From Bacteroides cellulosilyticus (GTDB taxonomy: Bacteria; Bacteroidota; Bacteroidia; Bacteroidales; Bacteroidaceae), in NCBI RefSeq assembly GCF_020091405.1, contig NZ_CP081903.1, positions 1,426,001 to 1,490,000 of the forward strand: a DNA stretch of 64,000 nt, read 5' to 3'. Shown here one piece after another: positions 15,790-24,488 of this stretch. Position 1 is the first letter of the stretch. Each line of letters opens with the position of its first letter. The translations under genes and the position numbers were made by a program. The notes under the pieces are model-generated. The model was not told the DNA's origin. It worked only from the letters and a program-made list of their open reading frames with translations, and made no database searches.

Positions 15790-18700
15790 TTATCCCATAT
15801 CCTCAGGTAACAATATACTGTAGCTTGCCGGATCAAAGTCAGGACGCTCCATTTCGTGACGAAGACGGGAACTCTGGTTCTTTTTCACCCGATCGAAATA
15901 ATTATTTACTTCACGGGCATTGGCAAAATTACGTTCACGACGATTATATAAGTCCGTGAAGTAAACATGCATGGCATTTTCTGCCTCAGGAGTCAGTGTT
16001 AGCTTATCCTTTTTCACCTTCATCCTAAAAATTTGCGCCAATTCATCGGGATTATAGTCCTCAAAATGAATTACCTTGGTAAAGCGGGATTCCAAACCGG
16101 AATTCGTATCAATCCATTGGCGGATCTCACGCGGATACCCGGCAGCAATGCAAACCATCTTCCCCTTATAATCAAGCAACATCGGCAAAATGGTATTCGT
16201 AGCCTCCTGCCCGAAGTTATCGCCCATCAGTGAATAAGCTTCGTCAATAAAGAACACACCGCCCACCGCACGCTTCACAACCCGTGCCGTCTTAGTGGCA
16301 GTCTGTCCCACATAGCCTTCTACTAGGTCCTTACGGGTTACTTCCAACAAGCGATTGCTGGGCAATACGCCCAATGAATAGAAAATATTTCCCATGATAC
16401 GTGCCACAGTAGTCTTTCCCGTTCCCGGATTACCGACAAAGAGATAGTGATCCACTACACCCTGGAATTTCTTACCCATCGCTTCCGCCTTAGCACGCTC
16501 CACTTTGATATAATCGGCAATCTCCTTCACTTCACGTTTCACGCCGGATAATCCGATCAATTGGTTCAATTCTGCCATGCACTCTTCTTCATCGATCATC
16601 TTTGGCGGATCATACGGAATATCCTCCGCCTCGATGGTCAGGTACATTTCGCGAGTCAAGGTCTGTCCTCCGGCATGTAATTGTGCCAGCCGGTTGGCAC
16701 GGCGGGCTTTGGTTTTCTCAAAGAGTTTCACCATTTCCCCTGCATTTCCAAAGTTCTCATCTTTCGATGTCACCATTTCATCGACTAACTTAATCAGCAT
16801 CTCTTCTGCATCCGGTGTCAGTGTATTCCCTTTCTTCCTGATAAGAGAACGATAAATACAAATCAACTGGTCTGCCGAGTAGTCCTCGATATGCAGAAAA
16901 TTACTAAACCTGCGCCGGAAGCCCGGATTGGCATTATTGACAAATTCCTCCATTTCAGCGCGATAACCGGCACAGATAACCACGAATTTCCCGGCATCCT
17001 TCACCATTCGGGTCATTAGTGCCTCCACGGCTTCCACTCCAGTCTGATCCTTACTTCCACCCGCACTGATAGGCATCAGGGCATAGGCTTCATCTATAAA
17101 AAGAATACCGCCCATTGCTTCGTCACAAGCCTTATCCACAAGTTTGGCCGTCTCATTCTGATATGTACTTATCAGATGTTTACGCTCCTTTTCCACGACT
17201 TTATCGGTAGGCAGCAGACCGATGGCTTTAAAGACCTCTCCCAACTTACAGGCAATGGTGGTCTTACCTGTCCCCGGATTACCCGTCAGCACAATGTGTA
17301 CAGGAGTCACCTCAGCGTCAGCAATACCCATTTCCATCATTTCCTTGTCCATGGCTATCTTGTTCGCCAACGCACGTATCTCTGCTTTTACACTGTCCAT
17401 ACCGACGAATTCATTCAGTTCAGCAAGTACAGTGTCCAGACTCTTGATATTTTTGCTTTCTTCACCTTCAATATCCGCACGCGTCAGTACATGCACCATA
17501 GATACATCATAATCCGGTGTACCCTTCAGTTCCAGCAACCGGACTCCCTGATTCTTGATTGCACGATCCATTGTGTTACGTACCTCGCGGGCATTACCGA
17601 AATTGCGTGTACGGGTCAGATACATCTTCGAGAAGTAATTACGGATAAATGCCTCGGCCTCTTCATCCAGGGTCAGATGCTCTTTCTTCACCTGCCGACG
17701 AAAAATTTCCGCCAATTCATCGGCTTTATAGTCGCGGAAAGTCACCGTTTCATTGAAACGGGAGGCCATCCCCGAGTTGGAGCTCAGAAATTCTCCCATC
17801 TCCTTTGTATATCCGGCAGCAATAGCCACAAACTGCCCACGACGGTCTTCTACCAGTTTCAGCAACGTATCAATTGCTTCCTGGCCGAACTGGTCATTAT
17901 CACCTTGCTTCAATGTATAGGCTTCGTCAATGAACAGCACTCCGCCCATAGCCATATCCACATATTTTTCCACGGCCAAGGCCGTCTGACCCACATATCC
18001 CGCAACCAGCTCCTTTCGTGAAACTTCCACCAGCTGACCGATGGGCAACACTTCCAGCGAATTCAGAATATCAGCAAAGATACGGGCAATCGTTGTCTTC
18101 CCCGTTCCCGGATTACCAAGGAACAGAAAATGATCTTTGACCTCCCGTTTAGCTCCGGCACCTTTCCGTTCCCGTTCAAAATCTATCTTATGAATGATTT
18201 TCTGCACCGTTGCCTTGATTTCATCGATACCGACAAACTCATCCAGCTCTGCCATGATCTCCTCATAACTCTTCTGCCGGAACTCTTTACCGGGAATATC
18301 CTCAGGAATGGCAACCGATGCATTCGGATCGCGCTTGATAGTATTGGCAAAGATATCAGCCGCTTTTTTCACAGCCAAATGCCCATTCCCGAAATCATCT
18401 GATTTCTGTCGCATCTCATTCTTAAACACACGTTCCAATTTGGCATCCGCTTCCTCGCTCAATGCAATCCCATAACGTTTTTTAAGTTCATGGATACAAA
18501 GCTGCTTCAGTTCCTCCATACTGAAATCTTTCAGATCGAAGTAATACTCAAAGCGATTGCGCACATCAGGATTGGATACCAGAAACTCTTTAAAGGCCGA
18601 TGAAAGCCCGGAAAGAATGACTATCGGATCATTGTTCCACTTATCCATACAGCTGAACAGCTTATCAAGCTTATTGATATCATTGGCTGCACCCGAAGGC

Positions 18701-19131
18701 AAAAGCTTCTGCACATTTTCAATGCAGAGAATACCCCCTTTCAGGTCGGCGGTATTCTTTTCCCACTCTTTGGCAAACTCCTCATAATCCACCGCATCCA
18801 CTACTTTCATGGCAGGCTTCTTGATAATACCACTGGAGTACAATAGTTTTTGCAATACTCCTGCCAGTTTGGTTTTACCGGTTCCGGTATTTCCCGTAAT
18901 AATCATGTCCATGCCCAGGCGAATGGAAATGCCACTACGCTGTGCACGCAAAGCGAGCGACTCACAAGTATTTACCAAATCCTGCAACTGGTTCTTGACG
19001 GTTTCCATCCCTACCAACTCACGCAACGGTTCAGTAGCTTTAGTAACCACATTGGTGCCACACCATTTGCAGAAAACAGCGTTTTCACGGTTCGGCTTAT
19101 TACATTTCGGACAATTCATAGTCATCTTCAT
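15790..19131 (-). CDS. Four-module AAA+ ATPase (CbbX/SpoVK-like) with an N-terminal zinc ribbon
   Basis: A 1113-residue protein. A zinc ribbon (CPKC 7-10, CKWC 21-24) precedes four CbbX-type AAA+ modules. Walker A motifs are at 80-87, 339-346, 617-624 and 900-907. Walker B is FIDE in modules 2, 3 and 4 (400-403, 678-681, 961-964) but IEN in module 1 (137-139), so module 1 probably binds ATP without hydrolysing it. The GYVGQT pore-loop motif is kept in modules 2 and 4; module 3 has TYQNET. Such ATPases remodel or thread protein partners. The gene starts 3 bp after the kinase stop, so the two are tightly coupled. The substrate is unknown. Confidence 0.9.
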   Translation of the reverse strand: MKMTMNCPKCNKPNRENAVFCKWCGTNVVTKATEPLRELVGMETVKNQLQDLVNTCESLALRAQRSGISIRLGMDMIITGNTGTGKTKLAGVLQKLLYSSGIIKKPAMKVVDAVDYEEFAKEWEKNTADLKGGILCIENVQKLLPSGAANDINKLDKLFSCMDKWNNDPIVILSGLSSAFKEFLVSNPDVRNRFEYYFDLKDFSMEELKQLCIHELKKRYGIALSEEADAKLERVFKNEMRQKSDDFGNGHLAVKKAADIFANTIKRDPNASVAIPEDIPGKEFRQKSYEEIMAELDEFVGIDEIKATVQKIIHKIDFERERKGAGAKREVKDHFLFLGNPGTGKTTIARIFADILNSLEVLPIGQLVEVSRKELVAGYVGQTALAVEKYVDMAMGGVLFIDEAYTLKQGDNDQFGQEAIDTLLKLVEDRRGQFVAIAAGYTKEMGEFLSSNSGMASRFNETVTFRDYKADELAEIFRRQVKKEHLTLDEEAEAFIRNYFSKMYLTRTRNFGNAREVRNTMDRAIKNQGVRLLELKGTPDYDVSMVHVLTRADIEGEESKNIKSLDTVLAELNEFVGMDSVKAEIRALANKIAMDKEMMEMGIADAEVTPVHIVLTGNPGTGKTTIACKLGEVFKAIGLLPTDKVVEKERKHLISTYQNETAKLVDKACDEAMGGILFIDEAYALMPISAGGSKDQTGVEAVEALMTRMVKDAGKFVVICAGYRAEMEEFVNNANPGFRRRFSNFLHIEDYSADQLICIYRSLIRKKGNTLTPDAEEMLIKLVDEMVTSKDENFGNAGEMVKLFEKTKARRANRLAQLHAGGQTLTREMYLTIEAEDIPYDPPKMIDEEECMAELNQLIGLSGVKREVKEIADYIKVERAKAEAMGKKFQGVVDHYLFVGNPGTGKTTVARIMGNIFYSLGVLPSNRLLEVTRKDLVEGYVGQTATKTARVVKRAVGGVFFIDEAYSLMGDNFGQEATNTILPMLLDYKGKMVCIAAGYPREIRQWIDTNSGLESRFTKVIHFEDYNPDELAQIFRMKVKKDKLTLTPEAENAMHVYFTDLYNRRERNFANAREVNNYFDRVKKNQSSRLRHEMERPDFDPASYSILLPEDMG

Positions 19132-19134
19132 TTA

Positions 19135-22100
19135 TCAGTTCTCTACATCTGCTTTCGCTTTTTTGAAACTGAAGTTCACTTGTTTCTTGGTCGTATAATT
19201 CTCATAAGTACCTTCAAAAGCATCCATTCCATCGCCGGTGAACGTACCGTTATACTGCCCGTCGAGAGTACCGTTCTTGTATACATCGTCAAAATGGATA
19301 GTATTCGTAACGGCATTCACAGTGCCCGTCAGCGTCTCATCGGTCAGATTCGTATATTGCACATGTATAGTAGCCTTCAAACCTTCCGAGTCTGCTTTCG
19401 TTATGTTCAGCGTAGCATTACGCCCTTCGAACGTACCCTCCCATGTACCTACCAGCTCTTTAAGCTTCCTGTCGTTTTGCAGAAAACGGGAGGCATCCAG
19501 ACCGAATGCCGGAGTATATTGCACAAACAGGTAGGCCAGCCAGCCTACCATCACCATGGAAAGCACGGCACGATAAATGAACTTGCGGATGCACTCCTTC
19601 AGATAGGTGGCGTATTTCACCGATTCACCACCGATGGAAGATTCAAAATGCGTTCCCACATCCGCCTTGAAAGCGAAATGCAACGGCTCCAATCCCGTCT
19701 CCTCGAAACCTGGATTCAGCAGATGGCTGTGCAGGCTCCGCTCTACCGGAAGCTTGAAATAACAGCTTTTCATCAGATAATAAGCCAGCAGAACCAGAAG
19801 TCCGGCCAATACATAATGGGCATATGGCATGATGAGTTCGAGCACAAAATAGACCACATAATAGATTACCGACCCCACTATAGCACCTAAAAGAATACAA
19901 AATATAAGATTCTTGAAATCAGAAGCGACATACATAAGGATACTGAAAATTACAGTCATCGTCACAATGGCACCGACGGAGACAGTGGGCAACGGATTTT
20001 CTGTGAACGGAAGCCCGTAGAAGCATAATGCAGCTGCAAAAGCCAGAATAGGAATGAAACACAGTATTCCCAGCAATACACGCATCACTGTCAGTATCCT
20101 ACAACGCAAACGCACTTTCCGCAGGTTCTTATTCACAAAATTGGTGGCAATACGGAAATTGGAAACATCTGTATCTTTACTATCTATTTTTTCGATGAAT
20201 TCGAGATATTTCACCGTTTCCTGCTCATATGCGAATTTGGGAGAAAGATTCTTCAACGGATTCTCCTGAAAGAAAGTAGTAAGCCAGTCTCTCAAATATC
20301 CACTCTCCAGTTCTGCCTTAACTTCTTTCGATGGAATGGACTTCAATCCGTCCAAATCGGTTATACTCTTATCACTATCCTTGAAGTAATAATAAGGTAA
20401 AGCGCCCAATCCCTTGATCATCTTAAAGGTAGCTATAATCCAGTTGTAAGGGCCTGCTTTCCGGAGATTATCTTTGGATTTCAGTTCAAAGCAATAATTT
20501 ATCCATTCAATCTTATCCTCATACACACCCTTAGACTTCAGATAGAAATAGAGCCGCGAACCTTTCAGACTTGAAAGCATGCCGAGAATATAATCGGCAT
20601 ATTCATGATCCGGATCATTCTTCGGTGTATTCTTGTAAACCATCAACTGTTGATTGATGAATTGGGCTATTTGAGTATGCGTGAAATAATAATTATTTGC
20701 TGTCTCGTCCATTTGCAGGGTAAAGGAAACCTTAGGACTCAAATTATAAAGTACACCGTAAGTTACCGCAGCATCGGATGTAGTGAAACCTTTCAATTGA
20801 GTACGTATCTTCCCTACCAATCCTTTATCACGACCTGCCAACCATATCAGGAAAGACTCTTCCGCCAAATCATTCCACGAATCAGCGCTCAACATATGAT
20901 TATAAGCATAATGAAGAACTTCTTCCGGTGTATTGCAACGCCCCAAATTCCCCTTTTCATCGATCAATTCATAAGGACGTGAAGGATCAAGCTCATAGAT
21001 CAAACGCCATAAAGCCTCCCGCTGGCGACCTTTTTTATTAAACAAGGAAGCTGCATTATCCGTAAGCCGCTTCAGATCGTGCGCATTAAAAAAGAGAAAC
21101 AGGGGATCGTTCGCGTTCGCCAAGGTAGTCTGGTAAGTGCTGAAGTTCTCAATGAGAGATTGCGCTATTTCTTCGGCGGTAGTCCGCGGACGTCCCTTGA
21201 CATCATAATAGGGCATATCCACATTGAGCGTATAACAGGCGGCATACAGCCCGGCAGTCTGGTCCTTCGGATAGCGCTTTTCTACAATATCTTCGATTTC
21301 CGAAACCAATTCCGGCCGCTGATTATCATTCAGCCATTTCGTAAGCTTACCGGTATAGAGATATTTAATGGCAAGATTCTGATCCTGTCGCATAAAATCA
21401 GCCAATTGTTCGGGTGAATGTGCTATCTGATTCTTTCCGGCATTAAAAATAATACTGAAACGACGTTTACTTTCCTGCCCGACAAAATCACTGAATACAT
21501 CCTCTCCCCGAGCCCAACGAACGATTTCGGTAAATCCACAACGTTTTTCCGGCTGCGGTGCAGTCAATGCTTTTATTAATTGTAGCGTTCGTCCCGATAA
21601 ATCCACAGGAAAAGGCAAATCTCCCGTACGTTTGCGCTTCATCAGTTCAAATTCTCTTTCTTTAAACTCTTTCTCGCCCATCCACAGACAGAGCAAAACC
21701 ATACCAAGAGAGTAAAAATCACTCTTCGTGTCAATCTCCACCCGATTCTCACCGGGAACCGTATAATACATTTCGGGAGCTGCATAAATGCGGGTACGAG
21801 CCTGGTCCGTACGGGCAACTCCATTCTGATCGCATCTTACAGAAATACCAAAATCCCCCAGCAGCACCTGATTCTGATTCTCATCGGCAAAAAAGAAATT
21901 ACCCGGCTTGATATCCCGATGAATAAACCCATGCTTATGACAGAAATCAATGGCAGCAGCAGCTTGTTTAGCAATTTCACAAAGCCTTCTTTCGTCTCCT
22001 TTCAGGTTTATTTTATCCAAAGAGCCTCCTTTACAGTAAGTCATTACTTCATAATGCCTCAATTCACCGGAAACACGCGGATTATCCCACTGACCATGAT

Positions 22101-22602
22101 CTATGATATCCACTAATAATCCCGAGCGCGGAGTTTGTCTTATAATTTCAAGTATCTGATGATTAGGAGGCGGTTCAATACCAACATAATAGAGTTTTAG
22201 TACGTACTGCTTTCCCTTATTTTCCACCAGAAAGATCTGAGCTTCTCCCGTCCCATCCGATATTAACTTTATAACCCTGTAATTCAAACCTTTAATAAGA
22301 TATTCCGTATCATGCTGGCGAGTGATAGCCTCAATCGCCTTTTGCTGTTCGGCACGTAAGGTCGCATCATCTGACGAAACCGGACGCAACGTCTTATCCT
22401 CCATTCCACCGGGATGCAGAGTTTTGTCAATGTTAGCTACACCAGGGCGCAAGGTCTTCTTACTATCATCTTCCGGGCGAAGAGTTTTTTCTTCTTCACC
22501 AGGACGAAGGGTTTTCTCGGCTTTCAGGGCAGGGCGCAAAGTTTTATCACCGTCCGCACTACCGGGACGCAGTGTTTTATCACTGTCTCTAAAGTCGCTC
22601 AT
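19135..22602 (-). CDS. Membrane Hanks-type Ser/Thr kinase with N-terminal KTLRP repeats and a C-terminal beta domain
   Basis: I chose the ATG at 22602 (1155 residues); an upstream TTG at 22656 would add residues unlike the repeats. Residues 9-84 hold eight 'KTLRPG'-type repeats (Thr 10, 21, 31, 40, 50, 61, 71, 81). The kinase domain (about 105-370) has a probable ATP-binding Lys136, HRDIKPGN (228-235) and DFG (250-252). A long helical region, about five transmembrane helices (about 830-960) and another near 1030 follow. The last 105 residues start GTWEGTFEGR and look like a lipocalin-type beta barrel. The repeats are likely autophosphorylation sites read by the FHA protein. Confidence 0.92.
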   Translation of the reverse strand: MSDFRDSDKTLRPGSADGDKTLRPALKAEKTLRPGEEEKTLRPEDDSKKTLRPGVANIDKTLHPGGMEDKTLRPVSSDDATLRAEQQKAIEAITRQHDTEYLIKGLNYRVIKLISDGTGEAQIFLVENKGKQYVLKLYYVGIEPPPNHQILEIIRQTPRSGLLVDIIDHGQWDNPRVSGELRHYEVMTYCKGGSLDKINLKGDERRLCEIAKQAAAAIDFCHKHGFIHRDIKPGNFFFADENQNQVLLGDFGISVRCDQNGVARTDQARTRIYAAPEMYYTVPGENRVEIDTKSDFYSLGMVLLCLWMGEKEFKEREFELMKRKRTGDLPFPVDLSGRTLQLIKALTAPQPEKRCGFTEIVRWARGEDVFSDFVGQESKRRFSIIFNAGKNQIAHSPEQLADFMRQDQNLAIKYLYTGKLTKWLNDNQRPELVSEIEDIVEKRYPKDQTAGLYAACYTLNVDMPYYDVKGRPRTTAEEIAQSLIENFSTYQTTLANANDPLFLFFNAHDLKRLTDNAASLFNKKGRQREALWRLIYELDPSRPYELIDEKGNLGRCNTPEEVLHYAYNHMLSADSWNDLAEESFLIWLAGRDKGLVGKIRTQLKGFTTSDAAVTYGVLYNLSPKVSFTLQMDETANNYYFTHTQIAQFINQQLMVYKNTPKNDPDHEYADYILGMLSSLKGSRLYFYLKSKGVYEDKIEWINYCFELKSKDNLRKAGPYNWIIATFKMIKGLGALPYYYFKDSDKSITDLDGLKSIPSKEVKAELESGYLRDWLTTFFQENPLKNLSPKFAYEQETVKYLEFIEKIDSKDTDVSNFRIATNFVNKNLRKVRLRCRILTVMRVLLGILCFIPILAFAAALCFYGLPFTENPLPTVSVGAIVTMTVIFSILMYVASDFKNLIFCILLGAIVGSVIYYVVYFVLELIMPYAHYVLAGLLVLLAYYLMKSCYFKLPVERSLHSHLLNPGFEETGLEPLHFAFKADVGTHFESSIGGESVKYATYLKECIRKFIYRAVLSMVMVGWLAYLFVQYTPAFGLDASRFLQNDRKLKELVGTWEGTFEGRNATLNITKADSEGLKATIHVQYTNLTDETLTGTVNAVTNTIHFDDVYKNGTLDGQYNGTFTGDGMDAFEGTYENYTTKKQVNFSFKKAKADVEN

Positions 22603-22652
22603 AATTCTATATAGTTTTAAGATTAGCCAATCCGGCAAGGCCCCATGAAGGA

Positions 22653-23642
22653 TCAATCATCCTGATACTCAAAGGTTTTTGTAACAGTCACCACATCCTC
22701 ATATACCCAAGTCCCCCCCAGTTCCGGCTGGGCACACTCACTTGGGTGGCTATGGTGGCAACCGCAGAGGTTACATATCCAACAAACAGGCGCTGTTGTT
22801 ACGGATTTCCGCAAAACAGGCAATTTCCTTGCCGAATAGTAATTCCGCTGCATCTGTGGCGTCATATCTCCTTCCGGACGAAGTTTCTCCATCAGCAACT
22901 TCATTTCTTCCAGTTTCTCTTTATAAGATTGCTTCGCTTCGTCAAGATCTACCTTCTTCACATTCAGTTGTATCTTCGGACGGGTTTGAACAGGTTCCTC
23001 CACTTTCGGTTTAGGTCTGGAAACCTGCATTCCTTCAAGAGAACCGCTTCCTGAAAAGAGATCTTTATATTGTTGTATCAGTTTCTTATCGGCTTCACTC
23101 AATTCTACAGGAGGCAGTTCCGGTTCCCCCACCGGAAGTTCTTCAGAGACAGTATTCAGTATTTGTTCTTCCAAATCGGCAAGTTCCTGTGCCAATGCCA
23201 GCATTTCCTGAAAGACGGGGTCTTTCTTCGCCTTTTGCATTTCCTGCATTGCCATCTCATTCAGGGGACGATTACATTTTCGGCAAAAACTGCGGAAATT
23301 AAGGGTATTGCAGTCAGGACAGATAATCCCTGTGCGAGGATTACCACAATCAGGACAGAAGAAATCATCCGCTTCCATCGAGGCACCGCAGAATGAGCAC
23401 AATTCTGCATGAAGTCCTTGTCCGCAATGAGGGCATATTTCCCAATTAGGCTGAACAGGAGAGTTACAACGCATGCATGAAGTTCCTTTAAGCGCCATGC
23501 CACATTCTTCACAGAATTTATCGCCACTGTGACAAGGTGTCCCGCAATTAGGACAACATTGCGGCTGTTCCGCCTGTTTCTCCGAAGTCTTCTGCTGCGC
23601 CTTTATCTGTTGTTCCGATAAAGATTGATGTTGCTGTTCCAT
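22653..23642 (-). CDS. Multi-zinc-ribbon protein heading the kinase operon
   Basis: A 329-residue protein. Four zinc ribbons lie between about 29 and 135 (CPNC/CEEC, CMRC/CPHC, CSFC/CPDC, CPDC/CRKC). A charged helical region (about 135-265) and a Cys/His-rich end (CWICNLCGCHHSHPSEC) follow. It is the first gene of the minus-strand unit, 50 bp before the kinase ATG. No catalytic motif is seen. The ribbons probably act as a scaffold shared with the other zinc-ribbon members of the cluster. Confidence 0.8.
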   Translation of the reverse strand: MEQQHQSLSEQQIKAQQKTSEKQAEQPQCCPNCGTPCHSGDKFCEECGMALKGTSCMRCNSPVQPNWEICPHCGQGLHAELCSFCGASMEADDFFCPDCGNPRTGIICPDCNTLNFRSFCRKCNRPLNEMAMQEMQKAKKDPVFQEMLALAQELADLEEQILNTVSEELPVGEPELPPVELSEADKKLIQQYKDLFSGSGSLEGMQVSRPKPKVEEPVQTRPKIQLNVKKVDLDEAKQSYKEKLEEMKLLMEKLRPEGDMTPQMQRNYYSARKLPVLRKSVTTAPVCWICNLCGCHHSHPSECAQPELGGTWVYEDVVTVTKTFEYQDD

Positions 23643-23687
23643 AAACCGTATTCAGACTATAAGTTGACCACCCAGATTTTAAGTTTC

Positions 23688-23695
23688 CAAATATA
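23688..23695 (-). promoter_or_regulatory. Possible -7 element of the kinase operon
   Basis: The minus strand reads TATATTTG, matching TAnnTTTG, 46 bp before the ATG at 23642. No -33 element was found. Confidence 0.4.
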
Positions 23696-23773
23696 TCAAA
23701 TTATTTGCGGAATACGATGGCGGCAGATAGAAAAAACTCTTTTTTGCTTCTAAACAGAAAAAGAAAGGAATGA

Positions 23774-23858
23774 AGTTACGAGCTACAGGCTACAAGCTAC
23801 AAGTAGCTGCGCTATGTTCCGAAAGGCACTTGTAGCTTGTAGTCTGTAGCTCGTAACT
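23774..23858. repeat. 31-bp inverted repeat (hairpin)
   Basis: Arms 23774-23804 and 23828-23858 are complementary over 31 bp with one mismatch and a 23-nt spacer. The left arm itself repeats GCTACA with small spacers. It lies in the 1.1-kb gap between the divergent kinase operon and mnmG. No T-run follows, so it is not a typical terminator. Confidence 0.8.
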
Positions 23859-23926
23859 GATTCATAACCCTACAAAAATGCACAAAACATAACCAATAGA
23901 AATTTAACTCATATTCTGGATATTAG

Positions 23927-24014
23927 CTATATATATCGGACGCGCAGCATCTATATATCGAACATGTCGCATCTATATATCGGACATGCAGCATCTATAT
24001 ATCCAATACCACCG
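23927..24014. repeat. 22-nt periodic array, GATATATAGAT family
   Basis: Four units start at 23927, 23949, 23971 and 23993, exactly 22 nt apart. The shared core on this strand is ATCTATATATCG followed by a GC-rich half (GGACATGCAGC in unit 3). An inverted core CGATATATAG follows at 24013. The reverse complement of a unit matches the units at 51989-52098 at about 18 of 22 positions. Confidence 0.75.
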
Positions 24015-24159
24015 ATATATAGCTCGTTAGTCCGCATCACATACACACTTTTTTCACATAATATGGAAATGCAGCTTGTTATAGTTGCAACAGTGACGAT
24101 ATATTCGTCCTATCAATCACACTGTGTAAGGAAATCGAAAGCCTGTTATTTCTCCCTTT

Positions 24160-24247
24160 ACAGGAAGTTAAGAGTTTGTCGACAGGAAGTTAACTTCTTG
24201 CCAACAAACTCTTAATTCCTTGTCGACAAGAAATTGGCACTTTGTAG
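24160..24247. repeat. 22-nt periodic array, ACAGGAAGTTAA family
   Basis: Four units start at 24160, 24182, 24204 and 24226. All begin ACA; three carry GAAGTTA- or GAAATT-like sequence and the units end in a TTGTCG-like step. Inverted pairing is also present: TTAAGAGTTTGT against ACAAACTCTTAA, and TTGTCGACA twice. The units resemble those at 10889-10976, 13 kb away. Confidence 0.7.
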
Positions 24248-24368
24248 TGCCTTGATAATCAGCGATAAATTTTCCTTGTACAAAAAGAATATTCGTGCAC
24301 ATATATTACTTGCTTTTCACACCTCTAACATATTCCACTTACTTCGAAATCGGACATGCCTGAAACTA

Positions 24369-24443
24369 CAAGCAACGTCATGATGCAAAACTAGCAATGT
24401 CGTAATGCGGAATATTGCTAGTTTTGCGTCATGACATTGCTTG
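24369..24443. repeat. 30-bp inverted repeat with 22-nt internal period
   Basis: Arms 24369-24398 and 24414-24443 pair over 30 bp with two mismatches and a 15-nt loop. Two direct units (24369 and 24391) match at 16 of 22 positions. The sequence thus combines the 22-nt period with a long hairpin. Confidence 0.65.
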
Positions 24444-24488
24444 TTATAATTATATTCAATACACCAAAGTGTTATTTTCTTCTTGCAG

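Noticed and set aside
17176-18021. A 281-codon plus-strand frame antisense to the AAA+ gene
   Set aside because: The minus-strand frame has four full AAA+ modules. The antisense frame has no domain and reflects codon bias.
23927-24443. A CRISPR array
   Set aside because: Units follow each other every 22 nt without unique spacers of constant length, and there are no cas genes.
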